Assembly: GCA_900543165.1 (NCBI GenBank) | Contig: UQQQ01000003.1 | Span: 1 to 64,000, forward strand | Direction of reading: 5' to 3' | Source of the DNA: an uncultured Dialister sp. | GTDB taxonomy: Bacteria > Bacillota > Negativicutes > Veillonellales > Dialisteraceae | Length of the DNA: 64,000 nucleotides | In this document: piece by piece, positions 10,359 through 21,570 of the stretch | How positions within the stretch are numbered: the stretch's first letter is position 1 | How the letters are laid out: each line of letters starts with the position of its first letter | Notes under the pieces: model-generated | What the model was told of the DNA's origin: nothing | Seen by the model: only the letters and a program-made list of their open reading frames with translations | Databases searched by the model: none | Position numbers and translations under genes: made by a program

Positions 10359-12449
10359 AGCATCGTCCGCGCGCTGGCGGGGACGGGATCGTCCATCACG
10401 TCCGGCGGACAGACGGCTATTACCTCGAGCAATGTACGAAGCCTCGATGCGAAGCTCACGGGCGCATCGGTTGCGCTGTCGGACGCTCTGAATGGCGCGG
10501 TTATCACGGCAGATGTCAGCGGCTCTTCGGAAGCAGGCACGGGGAATGGTGCGTCCATCGACGCAGAGGAAGAGGCGAAGATCGAGGCGGAAGCGGATAC
10601 GAAGCTCTCCGCGAAAGCACTCGGTGCGGCACTTGGCACCTATGCCGGAACCGGCACGGGCGTGGCGTTTTCTTCGGAGGTGGCAGCGAAGGCAGATGTA
10701 GGAAATCAGACCGCCATTCATGGGAAGAACACTTCCATCACAGCGAAGAATACCCCTACCCTGGAGGCGCGGGCGGTTTCTGCCGGCCTTGGCATCGCAG
10801 GCGTCGGTAGCACCGTATCTGAAGCGCATTCGAAGGACAAGGCACTGGTTCGTGTCGGCGGTGGGGCGAAGCTCTCGGCGGATGAAGCGCTCAGGATCCG
10901 GGCACTCATGGAAAAACCGGCGGACGCAAAGGATTACAATGCGTACGCGCAGGCCATCGCTGGCGCGGGTGGTGTCGTTTCCGGTGCGGTCGGTCTGGCT
11001 TTTGTCGATATGGCGCAGGAAACGAAAGTTTCCATCGAGGCTTCTTCCGCGATGATAGCGAAGAAGGCCACTATCGTAGCGGAGCATAGCGATACAGAAA
11101 ATGTCGAAATGGACTCTGTCAGCGCGGGTGGTGTCAGCGGTACGGGCGGCGAGACGAAAGTCAAGGTTGTCTCGGATGCAGGTGTCAGTGTAGGACAGGG
11201 CAGCACCATCACGACAGCGGAAGAGGCGGCTATCCGCGCAGAAAATGTCACCGAAAAGGCATGGCGGGATGGTAGCAGCAAGAAGAACGTCAGCAGCATC
11301 GGTGCAGCGCTTGCGAGCGGGAATGGCGTCGTGAATGAGACATCCATCACGCACGTGACGACGGTCGATCTGGATGCGGTCACCATTAAGGCGAATGCGT
11401 CTGACCTCACCGTGGAAGAAAAGGCAGCAGGAAAGACGCTCTACGATAAGAATGCCATCGCGATCGATGCGGCGAGCCGCGTGATTTCCAAAGACAGAAG
11501 CACGCTTTCCACGGGCGCAGCCGTCGGCGCGGCGCATGTGAAGAATACAAATAGCGTCGCCGCGACGACCACGGTGCATGTCAGAGAAGGCAGCCAGCTT
11601 CTGGCGGGCGAGACAGAGAAAGCAAAAGAGAAGGACAAGACCGCGTCTTACACAGGGGCAGCCCAGAGCCCGTACAGCAGCGCGTATAAAGGCGGATCCA
11701 TCGCGGTCGGCACGAGAAATGATGCCGAGCTTGACAGTGATACGCTGGTCGATGTCTACGGCGCGGCGGGCTATGCCGGTTCGAAGAACCGGGTCACTTA
11801 CACGGGTCTGTCGAACACATCGTTTGCTGGCAGCGCGGAAACGGCGAAGGGCGATATTTCCGCCATGGCTGGACGCGACAGCCGGGGCGAGACAGGCACC
11901 ATCCGTGCCAGTGCGCACAGCGACATCCTGAATGCGACGGCAATCCCGATTTCCATCAAGAAGGATCCTGTCGCGAAGATTGACAGCCGTGCATCGCTTA
12001 CCGTGGATGCGGCGGCGAATATGCGAAGCGACCGCGATATCCACATGAAAGCGAAAGCGGGCAGCCTCACGGCGCTCGGTTCGGGCGAAGTGAAGGACTG
12101 GGTTAACAAAGTGGCGGATGCGCTCGGGGCAGACGGCAGCTCCATCGGTCGCAAGGAAATCTCCTCGTCGGCAGATGTCACTATGGACGGCAAGGCCGAG
12201 ACGGGCATTCATAGAAACAAGTCCATCACAATCGGCGGACAGGACAAGCAGGGCAGCTGGGAGACGACGGTCAAGAGTGATGGCGATATTTCCTATATCT
12301 ATGGTGGTGGCACTACCATCGTAGGGAAGGAGCTCTCCGAGCGCCTCGCCGCCCTTCGCGAGAAGCTCGCTGACTTCGGCGCGGATGATTCCACCAAAGC
12401 TGCGTATGAGGCAGAGATTCAGTTCCTTGAAGAAAAAATGGCTGCGTAG
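10359..12449 (+). pseudogene. TpsA segment 5, ending at an in-frame amber codon
   Basis: About 695 codons of repeat sequence that end in FLEEKMAA and TAG at 12447-12449. The same frame continues directly with GLGYFETDDKENKRF. A single-base change of a sense codon (for example TTG to TAG) is therefore the simplest explanation. This lesion cannot be a homopolymer error. Confidence 0.75.
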
Positions 12450-13421
12450 GGGCTGGGATATTTCGAGACCGATGACAAAGAAAATAAGCGATTCATCGAG
12501 CTCCCCTCGTCGGATACGTCAGAACTCAAGGATGCGAAGAAAGTCCTTGAAAATGCAAAGAGCCAGGACCAGAAGATCACTGACAGCTGTCAGGCAGATC
12601 AGAAGAAGCTGGATCAGCAGAAGACGGAGCTCACCGCGTTTGGCACCGAGCATACGAATTATCTCGGATTGCAGTCGTTGGCAGATGCGAAAAAGACAGA
12701 AGCCGATACCGCGAAGACCATTATGGAACAGACTGGCAATGCGAAAGATATAGCGGAAGGGAATAAGAACAATGCGTATGCGACGCTCGAGCAGAAGGCG
12801 GGAAGTCAAACTGTAGAGACATACATTCAGACCCATCCTTCGGATGAGAGTGTCAAGTATTACAAAGAATGCAGCAAAGCATACGAGACGGTTGCCCAAA
12901 CGTACAACACCGCGGCGTCTGCGTACCGTGCGGCTGAGGAAGCAGCGACTAACAGTCAGAAGGCAGCCGATGCCAGCGCGAAGACGTACAGCGATGCGGT
13001 CACGAAGTACAATGGAGACTACAGTGATACGATCGATACGGACGTGACGAAGTATGATAGTACGGCCATCGATGCCAAAGGCGAAGTGATCGACCAGAAG
13101 AAACAGGCTTCTATCGACTGGCAGAAGCAGGTCGCGGGGAATCAGGAGCTTCTCGCAAACCAGATTTCTGCCACGGAGAAATTCTACTCGAATGGCGGCA
13201 CGGATGCGAATGGCGTCTTCACGAAGGACGGCGCGTCTGTCATCACGGTCGATGGCAATGGCAATCCGGTTCCAGAAGGCACAGAGGGATCGTACTATCT
13301 TCTTCACAAAAATGTCTACCAGCAGATGACGCACAATATGAAGATCGATGACATTACGGCGCAGCTTGGTGACATCCTCTTTGAAGGGGACAATGTCTCT
13401 GGCAGCGGTACACTCCACGTG
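12450..13421 (+). pseudogene. TpsA segment 6: helical, probably coiled-coil region
   Basis: Unlike the flanking beta repeats, this part is rich in Lys, Gln, Ala and Asp with heptad-like spacing (SELKDAKKVLENAKSQDQK, AAEEAATNSQKAADASAKTY). It probably forms an extended helical stalk or hairpin inside the fibre. It joins segment 7 at the G7 run 13421-13427; with six G the reading is HVGGDASVSITNASPNTL. Confidence 0.72.
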
Positions 13422-13427
13422 GGGGGG

Positions 13428-16400
13428 CGATGCGTCGGTTTCCATCACGAATGCGTCTCCGAATACGCTGACGGTCGGCGATATCCAGGTCGTCGGGCGC
13501 GGCGGCATCGATGGCTCCGGGCAGGGCGGCACGATTTTCTATAATGACGTCGAGCTCAAGGGAGATATGAAGGCAGCGATCAAAAAGGGAAATAAGGACA
13601 AGAGCATGAATGTCGGTTTTGCTGTCACGACGCGTCAGGATACAGCGGTGCCCTCCATCACGGTGAAGAATACCTTCCAGCCATCGGACTACAAGGATGG
13701 CGATATGCCGCACTACGCAGCTTCGACCACGACGCTTGCGGGCTACATTTACAATCCGCGCGGCGCTGTCACCGTGGAGAGCAAGAATGGTGATGTCTAC
13801 AATGACGGTACTATCTACGCAGGCACGGTCGACATGAAGGTGGAGAATGGCGACTTCATCCAGTCCCTCTCGGACAGGAAGAACAGCATTTTCCATGTCG
13901 GCGGCGCGCCACTCGATGATACGGGCAAGCAGAACAGCCAGCTTGGCACCGGCAGCACCGGCATCCTTGCGAATGGCAACATCTTCATTTCTGCTCGCTA
14001 TGTGAATATTAATTCCAAGATCCAGAGCGGTATCGCAGACTGGGATCTGACGATTCCGAAGAATTGCAGGTTCTACTATGAGGATGTCAACGGAAATAAG
14101 ACATATGTCCAGTCGAAGAGTGAAGTACCGGCAGGCCGCACCGTTCGCGTCGAAGGCGCAACGGGACGAGCGGCAGAGAAGCTCTCCTATGATTTTGAAA
14201 CTGATCGCTTCGTCGTAGATGATATCGAAGTCCACGGCGGCAAAGTCTCCATCGTCGGCACTATCATCAATACGACGAATGACAAGTTGAAAGCGCGTAT
14301 CGAAGCACTTGACGGTTACGGGCAGATTTCCATTCAGAATGACAGCGGCAAGGACATCGAGCTCAAGACGCTCTCCACGGGTGAAGGAACCGAGGGGCGG
14401 ATCGAAATCACTGACCTCGACCGCGCAAATGGAAAGATTGCCCGCAAGACCACCTACACCCGGGATGGCGGCAAGATCCATATGAGTGTACAGAACTATC
14501 AGAATGGTGCGCCTTCCGGCAACGCGCAGGATACGGTACTGACCGCGGGGACGGATGGCACCTATACGCCGGTTGCAGGCTCCTACTACACACTCCAGAC
14601 CGGGACGGATAGGTGCTATACCACGACTTACGAACTGCACAAGACCAAAGTCGACTGGTGGGGTATCGAGAATAAGACACCGACCGGCCAGGAGGTGCTG
14701 GACCAGGGTGGCACTATCACAGACTACCAGCAAGGGTACACCCGCACGCTGAATGGTGGTGCCATCATCACGACGACGAATGATCTCAATGGCGGACCGA
14801 CCGGCGAGGCGTATAAGACATCGGAGAAGACCATCAATAACAAGACCGAGTCGACCTTTACGCAGAAATCGAAACGCCTCTGGTACACGGTGGGAGTGGC
14901 GAAGAAATTTGACTACAAGCTGGTGGAAAAGAAATATGATACCACCATTCACCAGTATTCGCAGAAGGCGGACTACGACATCGGCATCGGCTTCATCGGC
15001 GATGAAACTGGTGGCAAGTTCAATGTCAATGGCGGCACGGGAAACGTCATCGTGAATGGGACGATTTCCAATGGCCTTGGTGAAGCGACGCTTTCAGCGG
15101 GCGGTATCCAGCAGGGCGCACGCGGTTACATCGATACGAATACGCTCACTATGACGGCGACGACGGGCAGCGCTGGCACGCGGGATGCGGCCATCAAGAC
15201 GAATGCTATGACCGTCAGCGGCAGCGCGGCGAAAGACTTCGGTGTCAAGGTCGTGAACCATGGTGTCACCGCGGGCAGCATCACCGCAGGTGCGGCTGCG
15301 ATCCAGGCCGAGGGCGACATCTCGCAGCAGGCCGGGACGAAAGTCCACGCGGGTCGCGTCGAGCTCGTTTCCGGCGGCGCTATCCAGGGCGCAAATGGCA
15401 GCTTCCTCATCGAAGCAGGTCAGAGCGAGGGCAAAGACTATGGGCTCAAAGCCAGCGCGGAAGGACATATTTCCATCGAAAATACCAGCGGCGACCTGTA
15501 CCTTGACAGTGTCATTTCCAAGGAAGGCGATGTCAGCCTGAAGACGAATGGTTCCTTCATCGACAACAACTACACCGATCTCAATGACGAGGATGCTACG
15601 GCAAAGCTCCTCGGCTGGGTGAATGCGGCGGTCCTCGAAGGCAGTGAGGCGACCGTCACCAAACAGAAGAGTTGCCTCATCGCCAAAGTCGAAGGCAAGT
15701 ATAATGAGTTCCAGTCCTTGCGGACGCACATCAATGCAGACGGCAAGTACAGTCTCGATGATGTGACCCGCCGGCAGCTTGAGGCAGATGGACAGGATGT
15801 GAAGACCTACATCAAAGGACAGCAGGCGCGCTATGAGATGCTCCTTGCAGAAGGCGTCGGCAGCTGGACCGCCGAAAAAGTGAAGCGCTACACCGATGGC
15901 ATCCAGCAGTCGAGCGAGAGCATCTACGGGAATGCCGCACTGAGCAAAGACGATCTCTCGAAAGATGACTTCCTCACGAAAGATGAAAAGGCAGAAGTCC
16001 TCGTCGGCTCTGCGAAGTCGGCGAAGGATCTCCTCATCACCTTCGCACCGGGCAGCATCAAGGAAGGTATCACAGATACGAATACCACGCTGAAAGGCAC
16101 ACCGCACGTCTCCGGCAAGGCTGTCACCCTGACTGCGGGCGAGGCGCAGGGGAGTATCGGACAGAAGAAGGATGGCATGACCATCGACCTCTCTGACATG
16201 ACGAGGCTTACCCGTGAGCAGCTTCTGGCTCTCTCCGCTGCAGAGCGCGGGGATTTCACCGTAGTAAATGGAAATACCGTCAAGGTGTCTTCCATCCGCG
16301 CGATTGATGCGGAAGCGAAAGGCAAGCTCCAAGCGACCGCAGACAAGGGCGCGATTTATCTCGTTACCGAAGGCAGCATAGCGGGGGACAGCACTTTCAA

Positions 16401-18480
16401 GGCGGGCGATGAAATCCGCCTCAAAGCGGCAGACAATGTCGCCGGCGTCACGTTGACATCGGATAAGCAGATCATTTTCGAATCCGGCGAAGGCGCGATC
16501 CATGAGGCGAAGCTGGCAGGGAAGGGCGTCCTCACTGCGAGAGCGAAAGTCGGTGTTTCCCTCAAGAAGAGCGACGGCGACCTCGTCATCAATACCATCT
16601 ACGCATCCGAAGGAGACGTCCGTCTCGATGTGGGCGGAAACAGCCTCCTCGCCGAAGACGGACACGATACGAGCGGCGACGAAACCGGCACCACATATAC
16701 GAACGTCGAAGGGAAGAATATTACCATCACAAACGCCAAGAATATCAAAGGCGCAAGCGGTGGGGCGTCCCTCGGCATGAAAGTGACCGGCACAAAAGCC
16801 AAAGACGGCAGCGAAACGCCGGGCGTCATCACGGCACATGCCAAGGGCGACGCCGACATCACCCTCTTCGGAAAAGCGGCATCGGAGGCGATCGATATCG
16901 ATGCCGAAGACCTCACGCTCACCAGCCGCGGAGACATCTCGGATGGCAGCTATAAGGCAAGCAAAGCCCTCCGCGTCCATACCGCGCAGAATAACACCAT
17001 TTCCGGCGGCAACTTTAGCGGCGGAACCGCAGACATCACCAATGCGGGCAAGATGAGTGGCGGCGTGTACACCGCAGAGGGTGACCTCACCTACACGGGC
17101 AGCGAAAATGCGTCCCTTTCGGGCAGCGATTTCACTTCGAAAGAAGGAAACGTGAAGGTCACCGCCAAGGGACAGCTCGCTCTCAAGAAGCTGGGCGCAA
17201 AGGAGAGCGCGACCGTCGAGGCCGATCACGATGTCACGCTCACCGAAGCAGAAGCGGGTATGCTTGCTATCTCGTCCGGCGGCAGTGTAAACGCAGGCAT
17301 GCTCACGGCTACGACAGGCGATGCGAAAGTCACCGCGAAGACGGATGTGAAGATCGGCACTCTGAAGGCAGAAGCCGGCAACGCGACGATCGAAGCGACC
17401 GCAGGCAAACTTGGTGTGACGACGCTGCATGCAAAGGAACACGCAGCGCTGACAAGCGGCGGTGCGATGACGCTGGAAAGTGCAAGTGCGGATACCCTGA
17501 CCGCGAACGCAGGCACGACGCTCGATGCGACGAAGATTCATACAACGGGCGATGCGGGTCTTGCAAGCGGCAGTGATATGGTTCTTCATGAGGCAAAGGC
17601 AAGCGGCAAGCTCACTGCGGACGCAGGCGGCAGCATTTCTGTGAAGGGGACGGATGCGAAGATTTCCGGAAGCGCCATCGAGATGACGGCGAAGAAAGAC
17701 ATCCGCATCACGGATCGTTCGCCGGTCGGCAAGCTGGACGGTGTGGATACGAGCACGCCGGCAGGGTCGACCACCGGCAGCGGCGCGGCAGGCAGTCTTG
17801 TCACGGGCGAGGCGAAGCCGCATGATTTCGATGCGAGTGGAAAGGGCAGCGCGCTGCTCTCGTCTGCGGGCGGAAAGGTCACACTCTCTGCGAAGAAGGT
17901 GGAAATCGACACGCTGGCAAATGGCGAAGGCGATGCGGCGGATCTCACGATCTCTGCGGACAACATCGGTATCGATGATCTCGCAGGCGTCGGCGCGCAG
18001 CATGTCACCATCAACGGCGCAGATGGCCAGAGCCAGGCGCACTACGCAGGCATTCACTCCACGTCTGCGGGTGGTACTCTTGTGAAGGATAGCAGGGTCG
18101 AGCACCTGCATCTCACAGGCAGGGAACCTCTCGGCCTCACGAATACCGCGATCGGCGGGGACAGTTTCCTTGCGACGGACAAGATCCGCGTGACGATCGA
18201 GAAGAATCTGGACAGCAGCCAGGCGGAACATTTCGGAAATCTTTCACTTGGTGGCTATGATATTGCGACCGACCATGTCATGACGAGCGTCAAGGACGGC
18301 CTCACCGTGAACGGCGAGCGCTTCCCGATGACGGCGGAAGGCGTCATGAATGCGAGCCTCTATGAGGACCGAACGCTTGGCCGTGATGGACGGGAGAAGG
18401 AAGAAGAAACGGAGAAGGAGAGTTCGTCTCTTGCCTTCGGCGTACCGAATGACAAGGAAGCATATGAAGTCGTGAAATAG
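13428..18480 (+). pseudogene. TpsA segment 7: C-terminal two fifths of the exoprotein
   Basis: About 1,684 uninterrupted codons. The segment begins with repeats, then has a Tyr/Thr-rich insert near 14,450-14,950, a short helical stretch (about 15,590-16,050) and regular short beta repeats from 16,900 to 18,000 (KVTAKTDVKIGTLKAEAGN). It ends with an acidic-basic tail (GRDGREKEEETEKESSS) and a TAG stop. No LPXTG, autotransporter barrel or toxin domain is recognised. The stop is followed by a terminator at 18494-18528. Confidence 0.8.
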
Positions 18481-18493
18481 GAGTTTGGCATTT

Positions 18494-18528
18494 AAAAACG
18501 AGCCTCTCATTTCGAGAGGCTCGTTTTT
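18494..18528 (+). terminator. Rho-independent terminator of the TPS operon
   Basis: Stem ACGAGCCTCTC (18498-18508) with GAGAGGCTCGT (18514-18524), loop ATTTC, flanked by AAAA and TTTT. It lies 14 nt after the tpsA stop codon. Confidence 0.88.
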
Positions 18529-18540
18529 GTATTGGGTTCA

Positions 18541-19085
18541 TGGTTCAGGTTGGCGGGTTCAGGGTGGTGGTGCGGATAGCGATACTCTCGTATCGTCATT
18601 TCGAACGAAGTCGAGAAATCTTCCTTGCAGACCGATGGCGAAGTATGTTTGAAGCCAGAAAAACGCAGGATGAAGGCGCCGATGAAGGCGTCGTTTCTCT
18701 GCAGGGACATGTGAGATGCCAACCGCAGTGCAAGAAAGATCCCTCGGCTACGCTCGGGATGACGAAGGGGGGAGCGGATGGGTTCACAAGGGTGGCGCGC
18801 TGTCTTTTTAGAAGAGGGGATTCTCGTATCGCAGCCTCCCCCCCTTGCGGGGAAGGTGCCCCGCAGGGGCGGATAGGGCACAGGCGGTATGAAAGAGGGG
18901 GGGAGGAGCGTCTCAAGTCGACGATTATGAGAGTACCCTATCCACCGCTCCGCGGTCCCCCTTCCCCGATGGGGAAGGCTAAGAGGAGCGACGCTTCGCG
19001 TCGATTTTTATAAAGGGCGATGCCCGAAAGTGGTATTCAAGTTATGGGTTACCAGTCATAACAACGATACGAGTAGGCCCTTGAA
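18541..19085. repeat. Mosaic repeat island
   Basis: M6/M5 remnants, M4 (about 18590-18635), an M4 variant with CTCGGGATGACGAAGG (18745-18775), M3 (18832-18885), M7 (18930-19030) and the GGGCGATGCCCGAAAG end of M7/M2. Confidence 0.75.
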
Positions 19086-19087
19086 GA

Positions 19088-19175
19088 CGGAAGTCCCGCA
19101 GAGGGACTTCCGAATTTGGCCTAATCCAAAGAGGCGCCTAGCCTGCCCATTAAGGCGCCTTCCTGTGAGGCCAAA
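19088..19175. other. Nested inverted-repeat element of unknown nature
   Basis: Hairpin CGGAAGTCCC (19088-19097) / GGGACTTCCG (19103-19112) stands beside a larger structure. TTTGGCCT (19115-19122) pairs with AGGCCAAA (19168-19175) and encloses two copies of the palindrome AGGCGCCT (19132-19139, 19153-19160). It does not match the recurrent modules elsewhere in the window. The bases from 19176 to 19460 hold no supported gene. Confidence 0.5.
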
Positions 19176-19463
19176 CGGGCCGCGCCGAAGGCGCAGGATA
19201 GAGTGCCTCGGAGACGCATAACTCTACGCAACGGTATGAAAAACGATATGAGACGATCCGTCTTTCTTGCGTGTCATGAGGGCCGAAGTGGAGGGATCCT
19301 TTTGGCAGACCGGTAAAACGTGAGTGAGAGAAAGGCGATAAAGGGAAGCACCAAGGCGTCGTTTGAGTGGGGCGCATGCGTGCCTATGGCGGCCGTGCAA
19401 GAAAGATTCCTCGGCTGCGCTCGGGATGACGAAGCGGGGGGAAAAGGTATTTTCAACACAACA

Positions 19464-19498
19464 AAAAAGGCTATCGCCTGATGAGCGATAGCCTTTTT
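19464..19498 (-). terminator. Rho-independent terminator after larA
   Basis: Stem AAAAAGGCTATCGC (19464-19477) with its exact complement at 19485-19498. It lies 13 nt beyond the larA stop on the minus strand and ends in a U-run in that direction. Confidence 0.85.
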
Positions 19499-19511
19499 AC
19501 ATGAATCTCTA

Positions 19512-20813
19512 TTAGTCTTTATAAGGAACGATGGAAGCGCAGTGTGCCATGACGGTGATGGTGTAGTCTTTCTTGCCTTCGTCTTCCATTTTCTTCTTGG
19601 CGATTTCCCATGCTTCCTCGACGGTAGCGACCGGGATCTGGTTGGTCTTCCGGATGGCTTCGAAGTTCTCCGGCTTGGTGACCAGGATGATGGTGTACTG
19701 GTGGGTCATGCAGAAGAGGTTGAATGCGACGAAGAACGGGATGGTGAAGTGTTCACGGAGAGCCTTTTCCATATCGGCTTCGGTTTCATACTTGAAGCTG
19801 TCGAGGTAAGCGGCCGGTTCATAGATGTCGGAGGCTTCCATGATGGCGATGATGACGCCGCCTTTCTTGGTGACGACATCGGACGGGTCGTAGCACTTGC
19901 TGCCTTGATAGAGGGAAACGTCTTTCGGATAGCCGCCGGCGCAGGCAAAGACGATGTCGGCTTTGTCGGTGTAGGGGACTTTCTGGGTCTTGTAGACGAG
20001 CTTGGTGCCTTCGAGCCATGCTTCGTAGGGGTCACCGCCGACCATGCGGCAGATCTGGCCTTCGGAATTGATGACGGAGTGAACGAGGAAAGCCGGTTTC
20101 ACCATATCGGAGGCTTCCTGCATGTCGTCAGATACCGGATTGTCATTGAGGAGAGTGGAGCGGGTCTTCGGATTGATGCCGGAGCCGAATTTTTCACCGA
20201 GAGCGTGGCAGTGGTTGATCTGGATGGTCTCATCTCCGGCAACGCCCGGGAGGATCAGCTTGCGGCCGCCGCCGTAGCCTGCGAAGAGGTGCGGGGTGAT
20301 GCCATCGACGACGATGATCTTATCCGCTTCGACAGCGTGTTTATTCAGCCATACAGGAGTGCCTCTCTTGGTATCGCCGACGTGGACGAGTTCGTCCATC
20401 TTCTTGCAGCGGTGCTGGTAGAGCTTCACGCGGTGGGTCAGTTCTTCACCGACGACAGCGATATCTTCTTCCGGAGTCTGTTCGCGGTGAGTGCCCTGCG
20501 CGAAGAGGATGCAGATGTCATCATCCGGGATGCCGCCGCGGTTCAGTTCATTCACGATGTGGATGACGTACTGATCGGAATGGTTCCAGATACGGGTGAC
20601 GTCAGCGCAGACGATGCAGACTTTGTCGCCTTTGGAAACGACTTCCGTGAGCGGCTTGCTGCCGATCGGGTGACGCATGCATTCCAGGGTGGCTGCTTCG
20701 ACATCGCAGGCCGGGGTCGGTGCGCCTTCGAGGACGTCGAGGATGTGTTCTTCCGGCAGGGAAACTTTCTGGGTGGTCTTGCCAAAGCCGAATTCAAATT
20801 CTTTTAATGCCAT
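19512..20813 (-). CDS. larA: Nickel-dependent lactate racemase family protein (LarA-like)
   Basis: A 433-residue cytoplasmic protein of the LarA/DUF2088 family, whose type member interconverts D- and L-lactate using a nickel-pincer nucleotide. The metal and catalytic positions known in Lactobacillus LarA (H108, H174, K184, H200) are all present, offset by one: H109 in GTHREQ, H175 in GITPHLFAGYGGG, K185 in GGGRKLILPGVAG and H201 in INHCH. I chose the start MALKEFEF at 20813 because AGGAGG lies 8 nt upstream; an in-frame ATG 18 nt earlier lacks a site. The cofactor-maturation genes larB, larC and larE are not nearby. Since LarA homologues act on several 2-hydroxy acids, the substrate is not certain. 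Confidence 0.85.
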   Translation of the reverse strand: MALKEFEFGFGKTTQKVSLPEEHILDVLEGAPTPACDVEAATLECMRHPIGSKPLTEVVSKGDKVCIVCADVTRIWNHSDQYVIHIVNELNRGGIPDDDICILFAQGTHREQTPEEDIAVVGEELTHRVKLYQHRCKKMDELVHVGDTKRGTPVWLNKHAVEADKIIVVDGITPHLFAGYGGGRKLILPGVAGDETIQINHCHALGEKFGSGINPKTRSTLLNDNPVSDDMQEASDMVKPAFLVHSVINSEGQICRMVGGDPYEAWLEGTKLVYKTQKVPYTDKADIVFACAGGYPKDVSLYQGSKCYDPSDVVTKKGGVIIAIMEASDIYEPAAYLDSFKYETEADMEKALREHFTIPFFVAFNLFCMTHQYTIILVTKPENFEAIRKTNQIPVATVEEAWEIAKKKMEDEGKKDYTITVMAHCASIVPYKD

Positions 20814-20854
20814 AGGGTTCCTCCTTATCACGAATCAGATGAGATTGTTTTTCC

Positions 20855-20860
20855 ATTATA
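20855..20860 (-). promoter_or_regulatory. Extended -10 element for larA
   Basis: On the minus strand this reads TGTTATAAT, about 42 nt upstream of the larA start. The -35 region is poor, as expected for an extended -10 promoter. Confidence 0.55.
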
Positions 20861-20899
20861 ACACGATACTTATGTTTATTTCATCTCTAAAAAGAGAAA

Positions 20900-21570
20900 T
20901 GAAAATAGGTTCAAGGTTAGCCCATGGGGCGTGCTGGCCCTTGATTTCGAATGAAATCTTTGCGCGAATGAGGAATTAGAAATGAGAAATGGTGGTGCGG
21001 CGCAAAAAAATATAGAAGCGCCGCGGAGTATAAATGGGGCGATGCCCGAAGGTCTGCGGATGGCAGGTTTCTCGCTTAGGGTTTCCTGACATTGACCGCT
21101 TGACCGCGAATGACAAAGATTTCTCGCTTCGCTCGAAATGACGATACGGGAGTTTCCTAATCCCTAGTCCCTAGTCCCCAGTCCCTAGCTACTCATCCCT
21201 GCTTTTAAACTTGTGGTGGCGGCTTCGCGGCATTTTAGATGATGGTATTCCTCGTATCGTCAGCCTTCCCCTCGAGGGGAGGTGCCCCGAAGGGGCGGAT
21301 AGGGCACAGGCGGCATGAAAGAGAGCGGGAAGGAGCGTCTCAAGTCGGCGATTTATGAAAGCACCCGAGCGCCGCTGACGCGGTCCCCCTTCCCCGATGG
21401 GGAAGGCTAAGAGGAGCGACGCTTCGCGTCGATTTTTTATAAAGGGCGATGCCTGAAAGTGGGATTCAAGTCACTAGCCACTAGTCCCTAGCCTCTAATC
21501 CCTAATCCCTAGGCCCTAATCCCTAGGCCCTAATCCCTAGTCACCAGTCACTAGTTACTAGTGACTTACA
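20900..21570. repeat. Mosaic repeat island
   Basis: M6 (20908-20960), M5, M2 (20998-21060), M4 (21100-21145), M1 (21150-21200), M2, M3 (21261-21325), M7 (21361-21470), then a 90-nt M1 heptamer array (21474-21565) that reaches the 3' end of the cupin gene. Confidence 0.75.

Larger units (their letters stand above)
3849..18480 (+). pseudogene. Giant TpsA exoprotein (filamentous haemagglutinin-like adhesin), broken by five frameshifts and one amber codon
   Basis: AAAGGAGG lies 7 nt before the ATG. The N-terminus MNKIYKVVWNATRGCYVV is an ESPR extended signal peptide region, followed by a TPS/haemagglutination domain (about residues 60-190). Thousands of residues of Ala/Gly/Asp/Lys-rich beta-helix repeats follow, interrupted near 12450-13400 by a helical, probably coiled-coil section. 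Read across frames the locus would encode about 4,870 residues. The frame changes near 5545, 6452, 9180, 10355 and 13421-13427 (G7 run), and an in-frame TAG interrupts it at 12447-12449. Homologous sequence continues at once after every lesion, so the decay is recent or represents sequence error. Such proteins act as surface adhesins or biofilm factors exported by the TpsB partner encoded just upstream. Confidence 0.9.

Noticed and set aside
12447..12449. TAG reassigned to an amino acid
   Set aside because: TAG is the normal stop of tpsA itself and of many intact genes here (bioW, aroF, aroB and others), so the two in-frame TAG codons are nonsense mutations.
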